Source of the DNA: Desulfobacter sp.
GTDB taxonomy: Bacteria; Desulfobacterota; Desulfobacteria; Desulfobacterales; Desulfobacteraceae
Assembly (NCBI GenBank): GCA_028768545.1
Contig: CP054838.1
Location: 1,233,501-1,297,500, forward strand
Length of the DNA: 64,000 nt
Reading direction: 5' to 3'
Below are positions 18,336-27,780 of the stretch, one piece after another. Position 1 is the stretch's first letter. The number at the start of each line of letters is the position of its first letter. A program made the position numbers and the translations under genes. The notes beneath the pieces were generated by a model. It made no database searches, was not told where the DNA came from, and saw only the letters and a program-made list of their open reading frames with translations.

Positions 18336-18433
18336 TTGAAAAACGGAGCCTGACCCACAGGTCGTTCTTGCCTTAATTTACCTTGGTTTGGCCTGCCGGG
18401 ATTTGAGAACTGTCATCAAGATTTGATCGGGTA
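18336..18433. repeat. Dispersed repeat R2, copy 2
   Basis: Second copy of the repeat at 15706-15802: CCCACAGGTCGTTCTTGCC, TTAATTTACCTTGG, CCTGCCGGGATTT and ATTTGATCGGGTAT in the same order. It lies in the 507-base gap between the nitroreductase gene and the molybdopterin oxidoreductase pseudogene; the rest of that gap holds only the hairpin at 18589-18624. Confidence 0.5.
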
Positions 18434-18588
18434 TTATTGATATATAGTGTGTTTTTTGGCGGTTGGCCATTGGATAATTATTGTTGAGTTTGAACATTCA
18501 AAAAAACTAATCAATTGATCTGTCAATCATTACCAAAAATTGCCAGGTGATTTTGAGCTTATATACCATGATTGCGGGGTCTCAATTT

Positions 18589-18624
18589 ACTAAACGCCAC
18601 CGGGTAAATCAGGTGGCGTTTAGT
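18589..18624. terminator. Hairpin after the oxidoreductase pseudogene
   Basis: Perfect 13-bp stem ACTAAACGCCACC (18589-18601) / GGTGGCGTTTAGT (18612-18624) with a 10-nt loop, 25 bases past the stop of the minus-strand gene ending at 18650. There is no U-tract on either strand, so it may act as an RNA 3'-end hairpin rather than a canonical terminator. Confidence 0.5.
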
Positions 18625-18649
18625 TATGATTCTCATGGCACTTTTTTTG

Positions 18650-19751
18650 TTAAACCAACAACTTTTCCACACGGCACGGTACATATCGGTGAAAGGGTGT
18701 TGCTGCAAAGCGATCCCTATGGCTACTTTTCGTTAGCCGGTTCACATTTACCCCATGTTCTCTCCCTTTATATTTCAATCCAAATCCGTGGGGCATCAGG
18801 ACCTCACCCTTCCGGGTTTCACCGGTGATTTCAAGTTCAATTTCAACACTGGCCGCTTCCGTGGTCAGACTTACGATCTCCCCATCAACCATGTTTAATT
18901 GTGCTGCATCATCAGGATTCATGGCAAGTGTGCAGACACGTCTTGATTTGTTCCAGTCCGGCTTTCGCATCAGGGTGTTGGCCACATTGGAGGTGTGACG
19001 TCCGGCACTCAATGTCATGGGAAGAACAAGCGCTTTGGCCTCCTGTTCCGGAGTGATTTCATGGACCCATGCTTCCATTTCCGGAATATGGACATGAATC
19101 TTTCCATCAAGTGTCTTAAGTTCATCCATGTTGTTTTCAAAATCTGTTTTTCCGATCCAAAGGCCTTCGGGGTGGGTTAGAATTTCTTGAAACATCTTCT
19201 GGGACCATCCGATTCCAGGGGTTAGTATGGCAAGAGGGGCAATACTTTTATGACGAATAGAACCGATGATGGCTTTGGATACCAGGCGAAAATCAGTCAA
19301 TTGTTCAAACCAGCCAGGTTTTGTGATGCCCTTGCGTGACGCCGCAGCAACCACCTTTTTGTTTGCGGGAAGCAAAATACCCCACAAGGCCGCTTTATTG
19401 CCTGATTCAAAAACACGTCCTAAGGTCATGGAAAGGATGTGGGGCATGACTTTAGCGGTCTTTTTGTTTTTGGAAACAAACGAAAACAATGCAGCGGCAT
19501 AATCCATTCTGCCCTTTTGGGCCGCTTTTTTAAGCGTGTCTGGAATGTCAGGAATCAGCCCTGCAGCCTGGCAAATGCCGGTATAAATTTCTCCTGCCTC
19601 TTTGGCATCCCCTTTTGCAGCATGACGGGTTGCCGCATCTGAAAATACACCTCAGGGTATGTCCATGTAAAGAAGGTCGCATCCCAGGACTCATATCCGG
19701 ATTTGGCAGGCAGAACATAGTCGGACAACTCGGCGGTTTCAGTCATCCCTC
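18650..19751 (-). pseudogene. Molybdopterin oxidoreductase, C-terminal part (frameshifted)
   Basis: The C-terminal third of a DMSO-reductase-family enzyme. It includes MTETAELSDYVLPAKSGYE (the entry to the third domain) and the molydop-binding C-terminal domain (MNPDDAAQLNMVDGEIVSL, GEVLMPHGFG). Near 19635 the frame changes: the upstream frame ends ...YPEVYFQMRQP and the family-like sequence continues one frame over as SDAATRHAAKGDAKEAGEIY into the long frame ending at 18650. The 5' end is separated from the rest of the gene by an IS3-family element. The gene is dead by frameshift and by insertion. Confidence 0.88.
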
Positions 19752-19818
19752 TGTGACAATATAAGTGAGACACTTACCCCTTGATAAATTAGTGTAGGGC
19801 GGGTAAGGCAATACTTAT

Positions 19819-20328
19819 ATGAAACCGATAAAAATGAACCCACTACCAGAGTCCGAAAAACAGGCAGCCCCCAAGGAGGCACCAATGGAAGGAGCCCATA
19901 GGGCGACTGGAATTGGTGCCTCCTTGGGGGGACAGGATTCAATCCCTGATCCTGAAGTTCCTGAGAAAAAGCCCCGGCGTAATTTCACTGCTTCTTATAA
20001 ACTGCGTATTCTCCAAGAGGTTGAAAACTGCAATGAATCCGGAGGAATAGGTAGGATACTTCGAAGAGAGGGCCTCTATTCTTCAAATTTAGCCGATTGG
20101 CGCAAAGCCCGGAATAAAGGACTTCTCAACGCCATGGCACCTCGAAAGCGAGGGAGGAAATCCAAAGAGAAGAACCCATTGGCAACAGAGGTCGCCAGAC
20201 TTCAAAAAGAAAAATCTAAATTAGAGCATAAGTTAAAACAGGCGGAACTCATCATTGAAGCCCAAAAAAAAATTTCTCAGATCCTGGGAATCCAACAAAA
20301 TCTGGACGACCTCAAAGGAGACGACTGA
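19819..20328 (+). CDS. IS3-family OrfA
   Basis: 169-residue DNA-binding subunit. An acidic/polar N-terminus is followed by a helix-turn-helix (LRILQEVENCNESGGIGRIL, then LYSSNLADWRKA) and a C-terminal leucine-zipper-like coiled coil (LATEVARLQKEKSKLEHKL). Its TGA overlaps the OrfB ATG as TGATG, so OrfB is probably made by translational coupling rather than the -1 frameshift common in IS3 elements. Confidence 0.92.
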   Translation: MKPIKMNPLPESEKQAAPKEAPMEGAHRATGIGASLGGQDSIPDPEVPEKKPRRNFTASYKLRILQEVENCNESGGIGRILRREGLYSSNLADWRKARNKGLLNAMAPRKRGRKSKEKNPLATEVARLQKEKSKLEHKLKQAELIIEAQKKISQILGIQQNLDDLKGDD

Positions 20329-21335
20329 TGAATGCCGCCCTAACGTTAAGTCACGATCTTGGGAAAAAGCCTTCATGTGAGGCTTTCGGTGTCCCTCGCT
20401 CATCTTTTTATAGGTTTTATTCTCCGAAAAAACAGGTGAAATCAAAGCGGGGCAGCTCTCCTCTTTCTTTGAATCCTGATGAACAACAAACGGTTTTGGA
20501 TATTCTTCACTCGGACACGTATCGAGACCAGGCCCCATACCAGGTCTATGCCTCTCTTCTTGATAAAGGAAAATACTATTGCTCCATCAGAACGATGTAT
20601 CGGCTTCTTCACAAAGAACATGGTTCTGTGCCGGAACGAAGACGGCAGGTAAATCGCCCGAAATATAAAAAACCTGAATTGCTGGCAACAGGACCGAATC
20701 AGGTCTGGTCCTGGGATATTACCAAGTTGAAAAGTGTCACAAAATGGACTTATTTCTATCTGTATGTAATCATGGATATTTTCAGCAGGTATGTTGTCGG
20801 CTGGATGGTCGCCCATAGGGAACAAACAGCATTGGCCAAAAGGCTTATTGAGAAGTCCTGTGAAAACCAAAATATATTACCCGGTCAGCTTGGACTTCAT
20901 GCAGATCGGGGAGCCAGTATGAAATCCAAAGGGGTTGCCCAACTTCTTGTCGATTTAGGGGTAACCAAAACCCACAGCAGACCGCACGTCAGCAATGATA
21001 ACCCTTACTCTGAAGCTCAGTTTAAAACATTGAAATATTGTCCAAAATTTCCAAATCATTTTGGTTCGATCGAGGATACAAGAGCCTTCTGCCAGGATTT
21101 CTTTGGATACTACAATAAAGAGCATTACCATTCTGGTATTGGCCTGGTAACCCCGGAACAGTTTCATTATGGCATTGCTAAAGAGATTTATGGGTCTCGC
21201 TGTAGAACTTTGAAAGAGGCGTTTATTAAAAACCCAATACGCTTTAAGGGGAAAATCCCTCGGCCACCAGCTTTACCAGAAGCAGCCTGGATCAACAAAC
21301 CGGAACAGGAAGAGAAGGATAAGATTGGAGCCTAA
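20328..21335 (+). CDS. IS3-family OrfB transposase/integrase
   Basis: 335-residue rve-type DDE integrase. The triad is in WSWDITKLKS (D), LHADRGASM (D) and NPYSEAQFKTLK (E), with an N-terminal HTH_21-like region (PYQVYASLLDKGKYYCSIRT). It appears intact. Confidence 0.95.
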   Translation: MNAALTLSHDLGKKPSCEAFGVPRSSFYRFYSPKKQVKSKRGSSPLSLNPDEQQTVLDILHSDTYRDQAPYQVYASLLDKGKYYCSIRTMYRLLHKEHGSVPERRRQVNRPKYKKPELLATGPNQVWSWDITKLKSVTKWTYFYLYVIMDIFSRYVVGWMVAHREQTALAKRLIEKSCENQNILPGQLGLHADRGASMKSKGVAQLLVDLGVTKTHSRPHVSNDNPYSEAQFKTLKYCPKFPNHFGSIEDTRAFCQDFFGYYNKEHYHSGIGLVTPEQFHYGIAKEIYGSRCRTLKEAFIKNPIRFKGKIPRPPALPEAAWINKPEQEEKDKIGA

Positions 21336-21370
21336 TTTTAGGCATAAAGTGTCTCATTGTCATTGACACA

Positions 21371-22285
21371 TTCCGCATGGCAAGCTCTATGGTGACCAGA
21401 AGGTCAAGTTTTTTAAAGGCATTCTCATAGGCGGTTGAATCTGCATAGGATCTGAGGGGATTGGAGCTTGAGGCAACAATTGCTCGAAGCCGCTGTGGAT
21501 GATCGGATAAAATTTCCTCAGGCACCACATTGGGAGGGAAAGCCCCATTAATTGCAGGAATATCAGTGGTAACGGTGCGCCAGGTTTTGGTGTCCCGTTC
21601 ATCTGTATGGGAGCCCAGAGGGATGAGACCGCCGGGGATGACATTTCCACCAGTGACACACAGCCTGCCGCAAACAGCTGCAAGGATCATATACAAATAG
21701 GTCACCAAGGTGCTGTGTCTGTTCATATAGACACCAAGATCAAAATGCATGCACCATTTGCGTTGGGAAAGTTCTTTGCATAATCCATATACATAAGATT
21801 CTTCAACCTCACAAAGGGCAAGGGCGCCTTTAATGTCAAATCCCTCAAACCAGGGCCGTATCTTTTCAAATCCTGTGACATGGCTTTTTATATACCCTTT
21901 GTTTTCAATGCCCGTTTTAAGGATGATGGCGATCATTGCTCTGGTTAACAGTGCATCAGTACCAGGTTTAACCGGGATATGGATATTGGCGATTTTGGCT
22001 GTCTCCGACTTTCGGGGATCAATCACTGCCAGCAGTTTATCTGGATTTTTTGAGAACTCTTTTAACATGATCGGGGCCCGTGGTGTCTGGTGTGACACCA
22101 TGCCGTTCCAGCCAATGGCCAGGATCATATCACTGTGGTGTTCATCAGGAATGGCAAACCGGTTCTGACGGCCGAGCATTCGCCCGCATGCCCAGAAATA
22201 GCCGGTCAGTTCCTGGGCAAGGGCATTATAATTATACCGGGAGCCTAAACCTTTCATGAGGGACATGCCAAATGCGGCTTCAAAA
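21371..22285 (-). pseudogene. Molybdopterin oxidoreductase, central part
   Basis: Central domain of the gene whose C-terminus lies at 18650-19751. Family signatures are HSDMILAIGWNGMVSHQTP, LAVIDPRKSETAKIANIHIPVKPGTDALL (two consecutive stretches) and CVTGGNVIPGG. The N-terminal Fe-S/Mo-ligand region should lie beyond 22286 but is replaced by an IS256 copy, and the sequence after that IS (23737-23928) is unrelated. About the first 150-200 residues are therefore lost. Confidence 0.88.
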
Positions 22286-23736
22286 GGGAATGTTCAGAAT
22301 TCTGTGTCACGGTTTCGGTTCCCGGATCTGTCTCGGCGCCAGCGGAAGTAAAAGCCAGGTCCGAGAATGGGCCTTCAATCTGCCACGTCGGAGGAGTTGG
22401 CTTTTGCTGGAGCGGAGTTCCTGGAACCATCTTTTCCATCTGTAAATAAATCCCTATCAAATTCCCAGCTCTTTATCCAGCCGGCCTTCAAAGAAAATTG
22501 CCAACTGGGAAATTGTCAGTGACCAGTTTTGAACCGGCATTGTCCATTTCTTACTGGCGTTCTGGATCCCCATGTAAAGCAGCTTTAACAGGCTGTCCTG
22601 GTTAGGAAACGATCCCTTTGTTTTGGTCAGTTTTCGAAACTGTCGATGCACAGCCTCAATGGTATTTGTGGTGTATATTATCCGTCGGATCTCTTCTGGA
22701 TATTTAAAGAAATGACTGAGGCGCTCCCAGTTGTTCCGCCAGGATTTTATCACAATCGGGTATTTGTCATTCCATTTGTTTTCCAAAATATCCAGTTCTT
22801 CTTCGGCCAGATCCTTATTAACCGCTTTATAAACACGTTTTAGATCTGCCATAAATTCCTTTTTATTTTTGGAACCAACGTATTTCAATGAATTTCGGAT
22901 CTGGTGGACTACGCAGAGTTGAACTTCTGTGTCCGGGAATATGGTCTCAATGGCCTCGGGAAAACCTTTCAGACCATCAACACAGGCAATCAGGATATCT
23001 TTTACCCCTCGGTTTGAAAGGTCTGTTAACACCTGCAGCCAGAAGTTCGCACCCTCATTCTCGGATATGTACAGCCCAAGAACCTCTTTGCGGCCCTCGA
23101 TATTCACCCCAAGAATTGTGTAAACGGCTTTGCTGCCGACCTTTCCGTTTTCTCGTACTTTATAATGTATGGCATCAAGCCATACGATTGGGTACACATT
23201 TTCCAACGGCCTGGCCTGCCATTCTTTAACGGTATGAATAATTTTATCGGTAATAGCGCTAAGGGTGGCATTTGAAATCTCAAGTCCATAGATTTCCTGT
23301 AAATGGGCAGCCATGTCATTATAGCTCATGCCCAGGCCGTAAAGGGCTATTATCTTTCTTTCAATTTCATCGCTGAGCGTTGTCTGATGTTTTTTGACGA
23401 TCTGTGGAGAGAAGGTTTCGGCCCTGTCACGCGGGGTTTCCAGCTCAAATTTACCATCCAGGGACTTAATGGTCTTTCTGCTTTTTCCATTACGGCGGTT
23501 GGCAGAAATTTCCTGTCCGAGATGGGACTCCAACTCTCCTTCAAGAGCAGCTTCCGCAAGATTTTTGATTAATGATGTAAGGACGCCGCCCTTACCTGTG
23601 AAGGGTTTACCTTCCTGAATACCTTTAAGAGCTTTTTGAAAATCAAATTCGGTGTTGTCTTCGGTCATGTCAGTTCTCCTTATTTAGCTGAGTATATCAG
23701 CTTTGATTCAACTGACACAGAATTTTGAACGCCCTT
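22286..23736 (-). mobile_element. IS256-family element, copy 2
   Basis: 1451 bp with the same ends as copy 1 (GGGAATGTTCAG at 22286; GCCCTT at 23731-23736). Flanks CTTCAAAA and ATATGATC do not match, which agrees with loss of the 5' part of the oxidoreductase gene by an IS-adjacent deletion. Confidence 0.9.
22457..23668 (-). CDS. IS256-family transposase, copy 2
   Basis: 403-residue intact IS256 transposase. It differs from copies 1 and 3 at a shared set of positions (EISANRRNGKSRKT, AAHLQEIY, ATLSAITDK) and agrees there with copy 4, so two sub-lineages of the element are present. Confidence 0.96.
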   Translation of the reverse strand: MTEDNTEFDFQKALKGIQEGKPFTGKGGVLTSLIKNLAEAALEGELESHLGQEISANRRNGKSRKTIKSLDGKFELETPRDRAETFSPQIVKKHQTTLSDEIERKIIALYGLGMSYNDMAAHLQEIYGLEISNATLSAITDKIIHTVKEWQARPLENVYPIVWLDAIHYKVRENGKVGSKAVYTILGVNIEGRKEVLGLYISENEGANFWLQVLTDLSNRGVKDILIACVDGLKGFPEAIETIFPDTEVQLCVVHQIRNSLKYVGSKNKKEFMADLKRVYKAVNKDLAEEELDILENKWNDKYPIVIKSWRNNWERLSHFFKYPEEIRRIIYTTNTIEAVHRQFRKLTKTKGSFPNQDSLLKLLYMGIQNASKKWTMPVQNWSLTISQLAIFFEGRLDKELGI

Positions 23737-23928
23737 ATATGATCCGCTCCCCAGTATATCTATAGTATCGCAAGCCGGTTATCCGCTGGCAGCTGTCAAA
23801 GAGTGTTTAAGGCAACTCGTTTAAAAAATTGTCTATACCCAGCTGTCCATGACCTTGGGTCAACCTGTATACAGCCAGAGAAATTCAACATAATGGTTCA
23901 TTGCTAAGCGTCTCTCTTTTTAATTTAT

Positions 23929-25449
23929 TTATAGCGTGTAGAGATCGTCCGTGGCAAATACCGCTTCTGTGGTGAGGTTCACACCGAGCTTGCGCAGCCC
24001 TTCCTCATCGCCAGGGGAAGGCATGTGGGTCATGTGCATTTCACATTCGTTAAATTCCTTTAATCCTTCCATGGCAACCTGGATTGCGTGGTTGGACGTG
24101 GAGCTGATTGCCATGGCAATCAAGGTTTCCTGAAGGTCCATGCTCAGGCTTTTTTCGCCCAGGATATTTGTTTTTAGATTTTTTACCGAATCACAGACAA
24201 GATCCGGCATCAGGTTGATTTTGCTGGGAATGCCGGCCATATGTTTGATGGCTCTGACAATGGCACTGGAGGCGGCATGCATCCGGGGGGAGTTGCTCCC
24301 CTGGATAATCGTACCGTCTTTGAGCTGGATGGCAGCCCCGAAATGGATACCGTCATTGCCCAGCCTTGGATCTGCCTCGGCTTCTTGGGCAGCGTTTCGT
24401 GCCGGGATGACAACAACCCGGTTCTCAACGGTGAGGTGGTGCTCTTTCATCATGAGTTCGGCCCGTTGGACAGTCTCTTTGTCTGCAAGGCCCAGGACAT
24501 ATTCGCAGCGGTAGCGAAGATACCTGCGGATAAGCTCCTGCCGGGCCGCTTCCTGGGCAATCTCATCATTGGTGATGGCAAAGCCCACCCGGTTAACGCC
24601 CATGTCTGTCGGGGATCTGTAACCTGCATCATCACCGGTAATTTTTTCCAGAATCCGTTTCAGCACCGGGTAGACCTCAACGTCCCGGTTGTAGTTCACC
24701 GATTTGGTATCATAGGCCTCCAAATGGAAGGGATCAATCATATTATGGTCGGCCAGGTCGGCGGTTGCCGCTTCATAAGCCACGTTTACAGGATGTTTTA
24801 AGGGCAGATTCTAAACCGGAAAGGTTTCGAACTTGGCATAGCCGGATTGAATGCCGTGCTGGTGGTCGTGGTATAGCTGGGAGAGGCAAGTGGCCATTTT
24901 CCCGCTGCCCGGTCCCGGGCCTGTAACCACCACCAAAGGCTTTTTTGATTTAATATAATCGTTGGTTCCGTATCCTTCTTCGCTGACGATGAGGTCCACG
25001 TCCGTGGGGTAGCCCTTGGTAAAATAATGGGTAAAGACATTGATGTTCCGGTGCTCTAATTTTTTTTTGAAAATTACTGCTGCCGGCTGGTTTTCAAACC
25101 GTGTGATGATGACTCCCCGAACACTGATATCCCAGCTTCTTAAATCGTCTATGATTTTAAGAATATCTGTTTCATAGGTGATGCCGACGTCCGCACGAAT
25201 TTTTTTGCGCTCAATGTCTCCCGCATAGATGCAAATCAGTACCTCAGCCTGTTCCCGAAGCTCGTGAAGCAACCGTATTTTGATATTGGGGTCGTACCCG
25301 GGCAGAACCCTGGCAGCATGATAATCAAAGAGTAGTTTACCGCCAAACTCAAGGTAAAGTTTATTATTGAACCGGTCAATCCGGCTTTTTATTTCAGCAG
25401 CCTGCTCTCTTAAATATTTTTCATTATCAAATATTTGTTTTTTTATCAT
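23929..25449 (-). pseudogene. DUF1846-family gene with one in-frame amber codon
   Basis: 507 codons from ATG 25449 (GGGGAAG upstream) to TAA, the usual full length of DUF1846 proteins. The N-terminal half has [39 protein letters not shown], the [21 protein letters not shown]-loop-like segment and KFETFPV; the C-terminal half has AYEAATADL, MIDPFHLEAYDT and GNDGIHFGAAIQL. Codon 213 (24811-24813) is TAG where the family usually has Trp (FPV-W-NLPLKHPVN); the frame is otherwise uninterrupted. It is either a single nonsense mutation or a readthrough codon. Function in the family is poorly defined. Confidence 0.85.
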
Positions 25450-25683
25450 TTTTCTTCCCCGGTTCAACTGTTTAAAAATCAAAAAGGGTGTATCATAAGT
25501 TCCTGATTTTGACAAATTACCCTTTTTATTAATTGCCTTGTTTTAATGAATTCATGAGGCGGACTTATCGTCAAAAACAATCAACGAAAAAACTCAAATG
25601 TTTGTTACTCAGGCTATTTGTGACATGGATGGTTGTCCATGGAAAATTTTTTTGGGCTCTGTTCTAATCACCGGGGCCGGATT

Positions 25684-26700
25684 TCAAAAAAACAGGGTGT
25701 TTTTCCGGGAAATTTTTAGATAGGCTTTCTGATGGACAGGATGGTTTACGGCATTGTGAAAAAGAAGGTCCACATCAATCCCGGCCCTTTTCACATCTAT
25801 GGTGTATCGGATGATGTTCCCTTGGGGGATTTGGTTGGAGACAATGCCTTCTATATAGTAGTGTTCTGCATCCTCGGAAGAAAAAGGGGTCTGAGAAAAC
25901 GTAATGGTCTCGGGCCGGATCATGATGGTTCTGCTGTCTGTGACGGATGAACCGGTCATCCGAGAAAAATCTTCTGAGCTAAGGTTATTGTAGCTTCCGA
26001 TGAAACTTGCGGCAAATGCGGTGGCCGGCCTTGAATATAATTCCATTGGCCGGCCGGACTGTTCGATCCGCCCGTCATTGAACAGGTGAATGGTATCTGA
26101 CATTCGCATGGCCTCTTCCTGGTCATGGGTAACAAAAATCGAGGTCATATTCAACTGGTTATGGAGTTCTTTTATTTTGATCTGCAACTCTTTTCTGAGT
26201 TTGGCATCAATGGCGCTGAACGGTTCGTCCAGCAACAGGACGCTGGGTTTTGTCGCCAGATTTCTGGCCAGGGCAACCCGCTGCTGCTCTCCGCCGGACA
26301 GATACGAAGGATACTTTTTCTCACTTCCGCTCAGGCCGACCATTTCCAAGGCTTTTGCCACCTCATGCCGAATTGTTTTTTCGGGCATCTTCTTCATTCT
26401 TAGCCCGAAAGCGATATTTGAATAGACCGTCATAGTGGGAAAGAGGTTATACTGCTGAAAAATCATCGCCACGTTCCGGAGCCTGGGAGGCACGGCAGTT
26501 ATATCCCTGCCATCCATAAAAATCCGCCCGCCGCCCAGTGCCGTCAGGCCGGCGAGACAGCGCAGAAACGTGGTCTTGCCGCGGCCCGAAGGACCGAGCA
26601 GAGTGACAAATTCACCCTGCTCGATCCTAAGGTTTATCTTTTTGAGGATATGCCTGTCCCCATAAGATTTTTCAATATCTTTGAACTCGATATACGCCAT
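25684..26700 (-). CDS. ABC importer ATPase, NitT/TauT type
   Basis: 338-residue ATP-binding subunit. Walker A GPSGRGKTTFLRC, Q-loop IFQQYNLFP, signature LSGGEQQRVALA, Walker B VLLLDEPFSAID and the switch His in FVTHDQEEA are all intact. The last about 110 residues (after AASFIGSYNNLSS) form a TOBE-like regulatory domain with IMIRPETITFS, more typical of PotA/FbpC-type ATPases. It is the last gene of the DUF169-permease-binding protein-ATPase operon, separated from the binding-protein gene by 7 bases. Confidence 0.93.
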   Translation of the reverse strand: MAYIEFKDIEKSYGDRHILKKINLRIEQGEFVTLLGPSGRGKTTFLRCLAGLTALGGGRIFMDGRDITAVPPRLRNVAMIFQQYNLFPTMTVYSNIAFGLRMKKMPEKTIRHEVAKALEMVGLSGSEKKYPSYLSGGEQQRVALARNLATKPSVLLLDEPFSAIDAKLRKELQIKIKELHNQLNMTSIFVTHDQEEAMRMSDTIHLFNDGRIEQSGRPMELYSRPATAFAASFIGSYNNLSSEDFSRMTGSSVTDSRTIMIRPETITFSQTPFSSEDAEHYYIEGIVSNQIPQGNIIRYTIDVKRAGIDVDLLFHNAVNHPVHQKAYLKISRKNTLFF

Positions 26701-26707
26701 GGTCAGT

Positions 26708-27718
26708 CTATCGGTTTAATGCCTTGTTGACAAAGCGCATATCCACGATGTCATCGTAAGGAATGCTTTTTGTGATTACATGGGTGGCGACACAAAAATT
26801 TTCAACCGCTTTCTGGCCTTCCTCAGAGATGTAGCAATCCTTTGTAAAACTGTTTTTGGACAGTTCTATTTTTTCTGTGAGTTCTTCCATCGTCATTGAG
26901 TCAAACAGGTCGGTAACCTGTTCAGCGACTTCAGAAGAGGTATGGGCGCCAATCCATTGTGCGCCCTTGACCATGGCGTTGACAAATTTTTGTACGGTTT
27001 CCGGATGTTCTTGGGCAAACTTTTTGGTGGTCACCACAATTTCAGCGGGAAAAATGTCCGCTTTCAGATATGACCTGCTGTCTTTATCATTTTCCGTATA
27101 TACGAGCACATTGTGTTGGATATTTTTTAATTCAGGCAGATTATCCGAAGAAAAATAACTCGCAGAAATTGCGCCAAGGCCTAAGGCGGCCATGGAGGCA
27201 CCGTAGTCCATGGTGACAAAGGTCACATCCTTTTCCGGGTCCAGTCCGTTCTGATTCAGGATATTTGAAATAAAGGAGTAAGGTGCGGAGCCGGGCATGC
27301 CTGCAAAAATGCTTTTCCCTTTGAGCTGTGAGATGTCAGTGATATTTGCCCCTGCCGCCAGGCCGTAAAGCCTTGTTTTGAATACCGTGCCGATCAGAGA
27401 CGATTGCAGCCCCTGGATCTGGGCGGTCAGTACGGGCTCTTGGGAGAGAAGGCAGAACTGGGAGTCTCCGGCGTGCATCCCTAAAAAGGCTATGGGACCG
27501 TCTTTGTAATACATGAATTGGACGTCTAAGCCTTCATCTTTAAAAAAATTGTTTGCATATGCGATATAAACCGGCATCCAGGTGATGAAACGAAATTCTG
27601 AAACCACCACTTTGGTCAATTGTGAATCTGTTTTGGTTCCTGCCTGGGCAATTGCGTATCCGGTGATTGAAAAAAGAATGGATATGCTGATTAGCAATAA
27701 CGTAATACTTTTTTTCAT
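26708..27718 (-). CDS. ABC importer substrate-binding protein (NMT1/SsuA-like)
   Basis: 336-residue periplasmic protein with an N-terminal signal peptide (MKKSITLLLISISILFSITG, cleavage near AIAQA). The fold is that of NitT/TauT/THI5 binding proteins: ITWMPVYIAYANNFFKDEGL, ISQLKGKSIFAG, VTFVTMDYGASMAAL. Such proteins bind small organic sulfonates, nitrate-like anions or pyrimidine precursors; the ligand cannot be read here. It ends in TAG and precedes the ATPase gene. Confidence 0.9.
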   Translation of the reverse strand: MKKSITLLLISISILFSITGYAIAQAGTKTDSQLTKVVVSEFRFITWMPVYIAYANNFFKDEGLDVQFMYYKDGPIAFLGMHAGDSQFCLLSQEPVLTAQIQGLQSSLIGTVFKTRLYGLAAGANITDISQLKGKSIFAGMPGSAPYSFISNILNQNGLDPEKDVTFVTMDYGASMAALGLGAISASYFSSDNLPELKNIQHNVLVYTENDKDSRSYLKADIFPAEIVVTTKKFAQEHPETVQKFVNAMVKGAQWIGAHTSSEVAEQVTDLFDSMTMEELTEKIELSKNSFTKDCYISEEGQKAVENFCVATHVITKSIPYDDIVDMRFVNKALNR

Positions 27719-27780
27719 GAATCTGTTCCTTTAATTTTTTGTGTGATATGTGAAAAGATTGAGGTAAAACCCCGTTCCGT

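Larger units (their letters stand above)
19752..21370 (+). mobile_element. IS3-family element
   Basis: About 1.62 kb. Terminal inverted repeats TGTGACAATATAAGTGAGAC (from 19752) and, inverted, TGTGTCAATGACAATGAGAC (ending at 21370) share a perfect TGAGACACTT core. It encodes OrfA and OrfB on the plus strand and is inserted inside the molybdopterin oxidoreductase pseudogene. No clear target duplication is seen. Confidence 0.85.
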
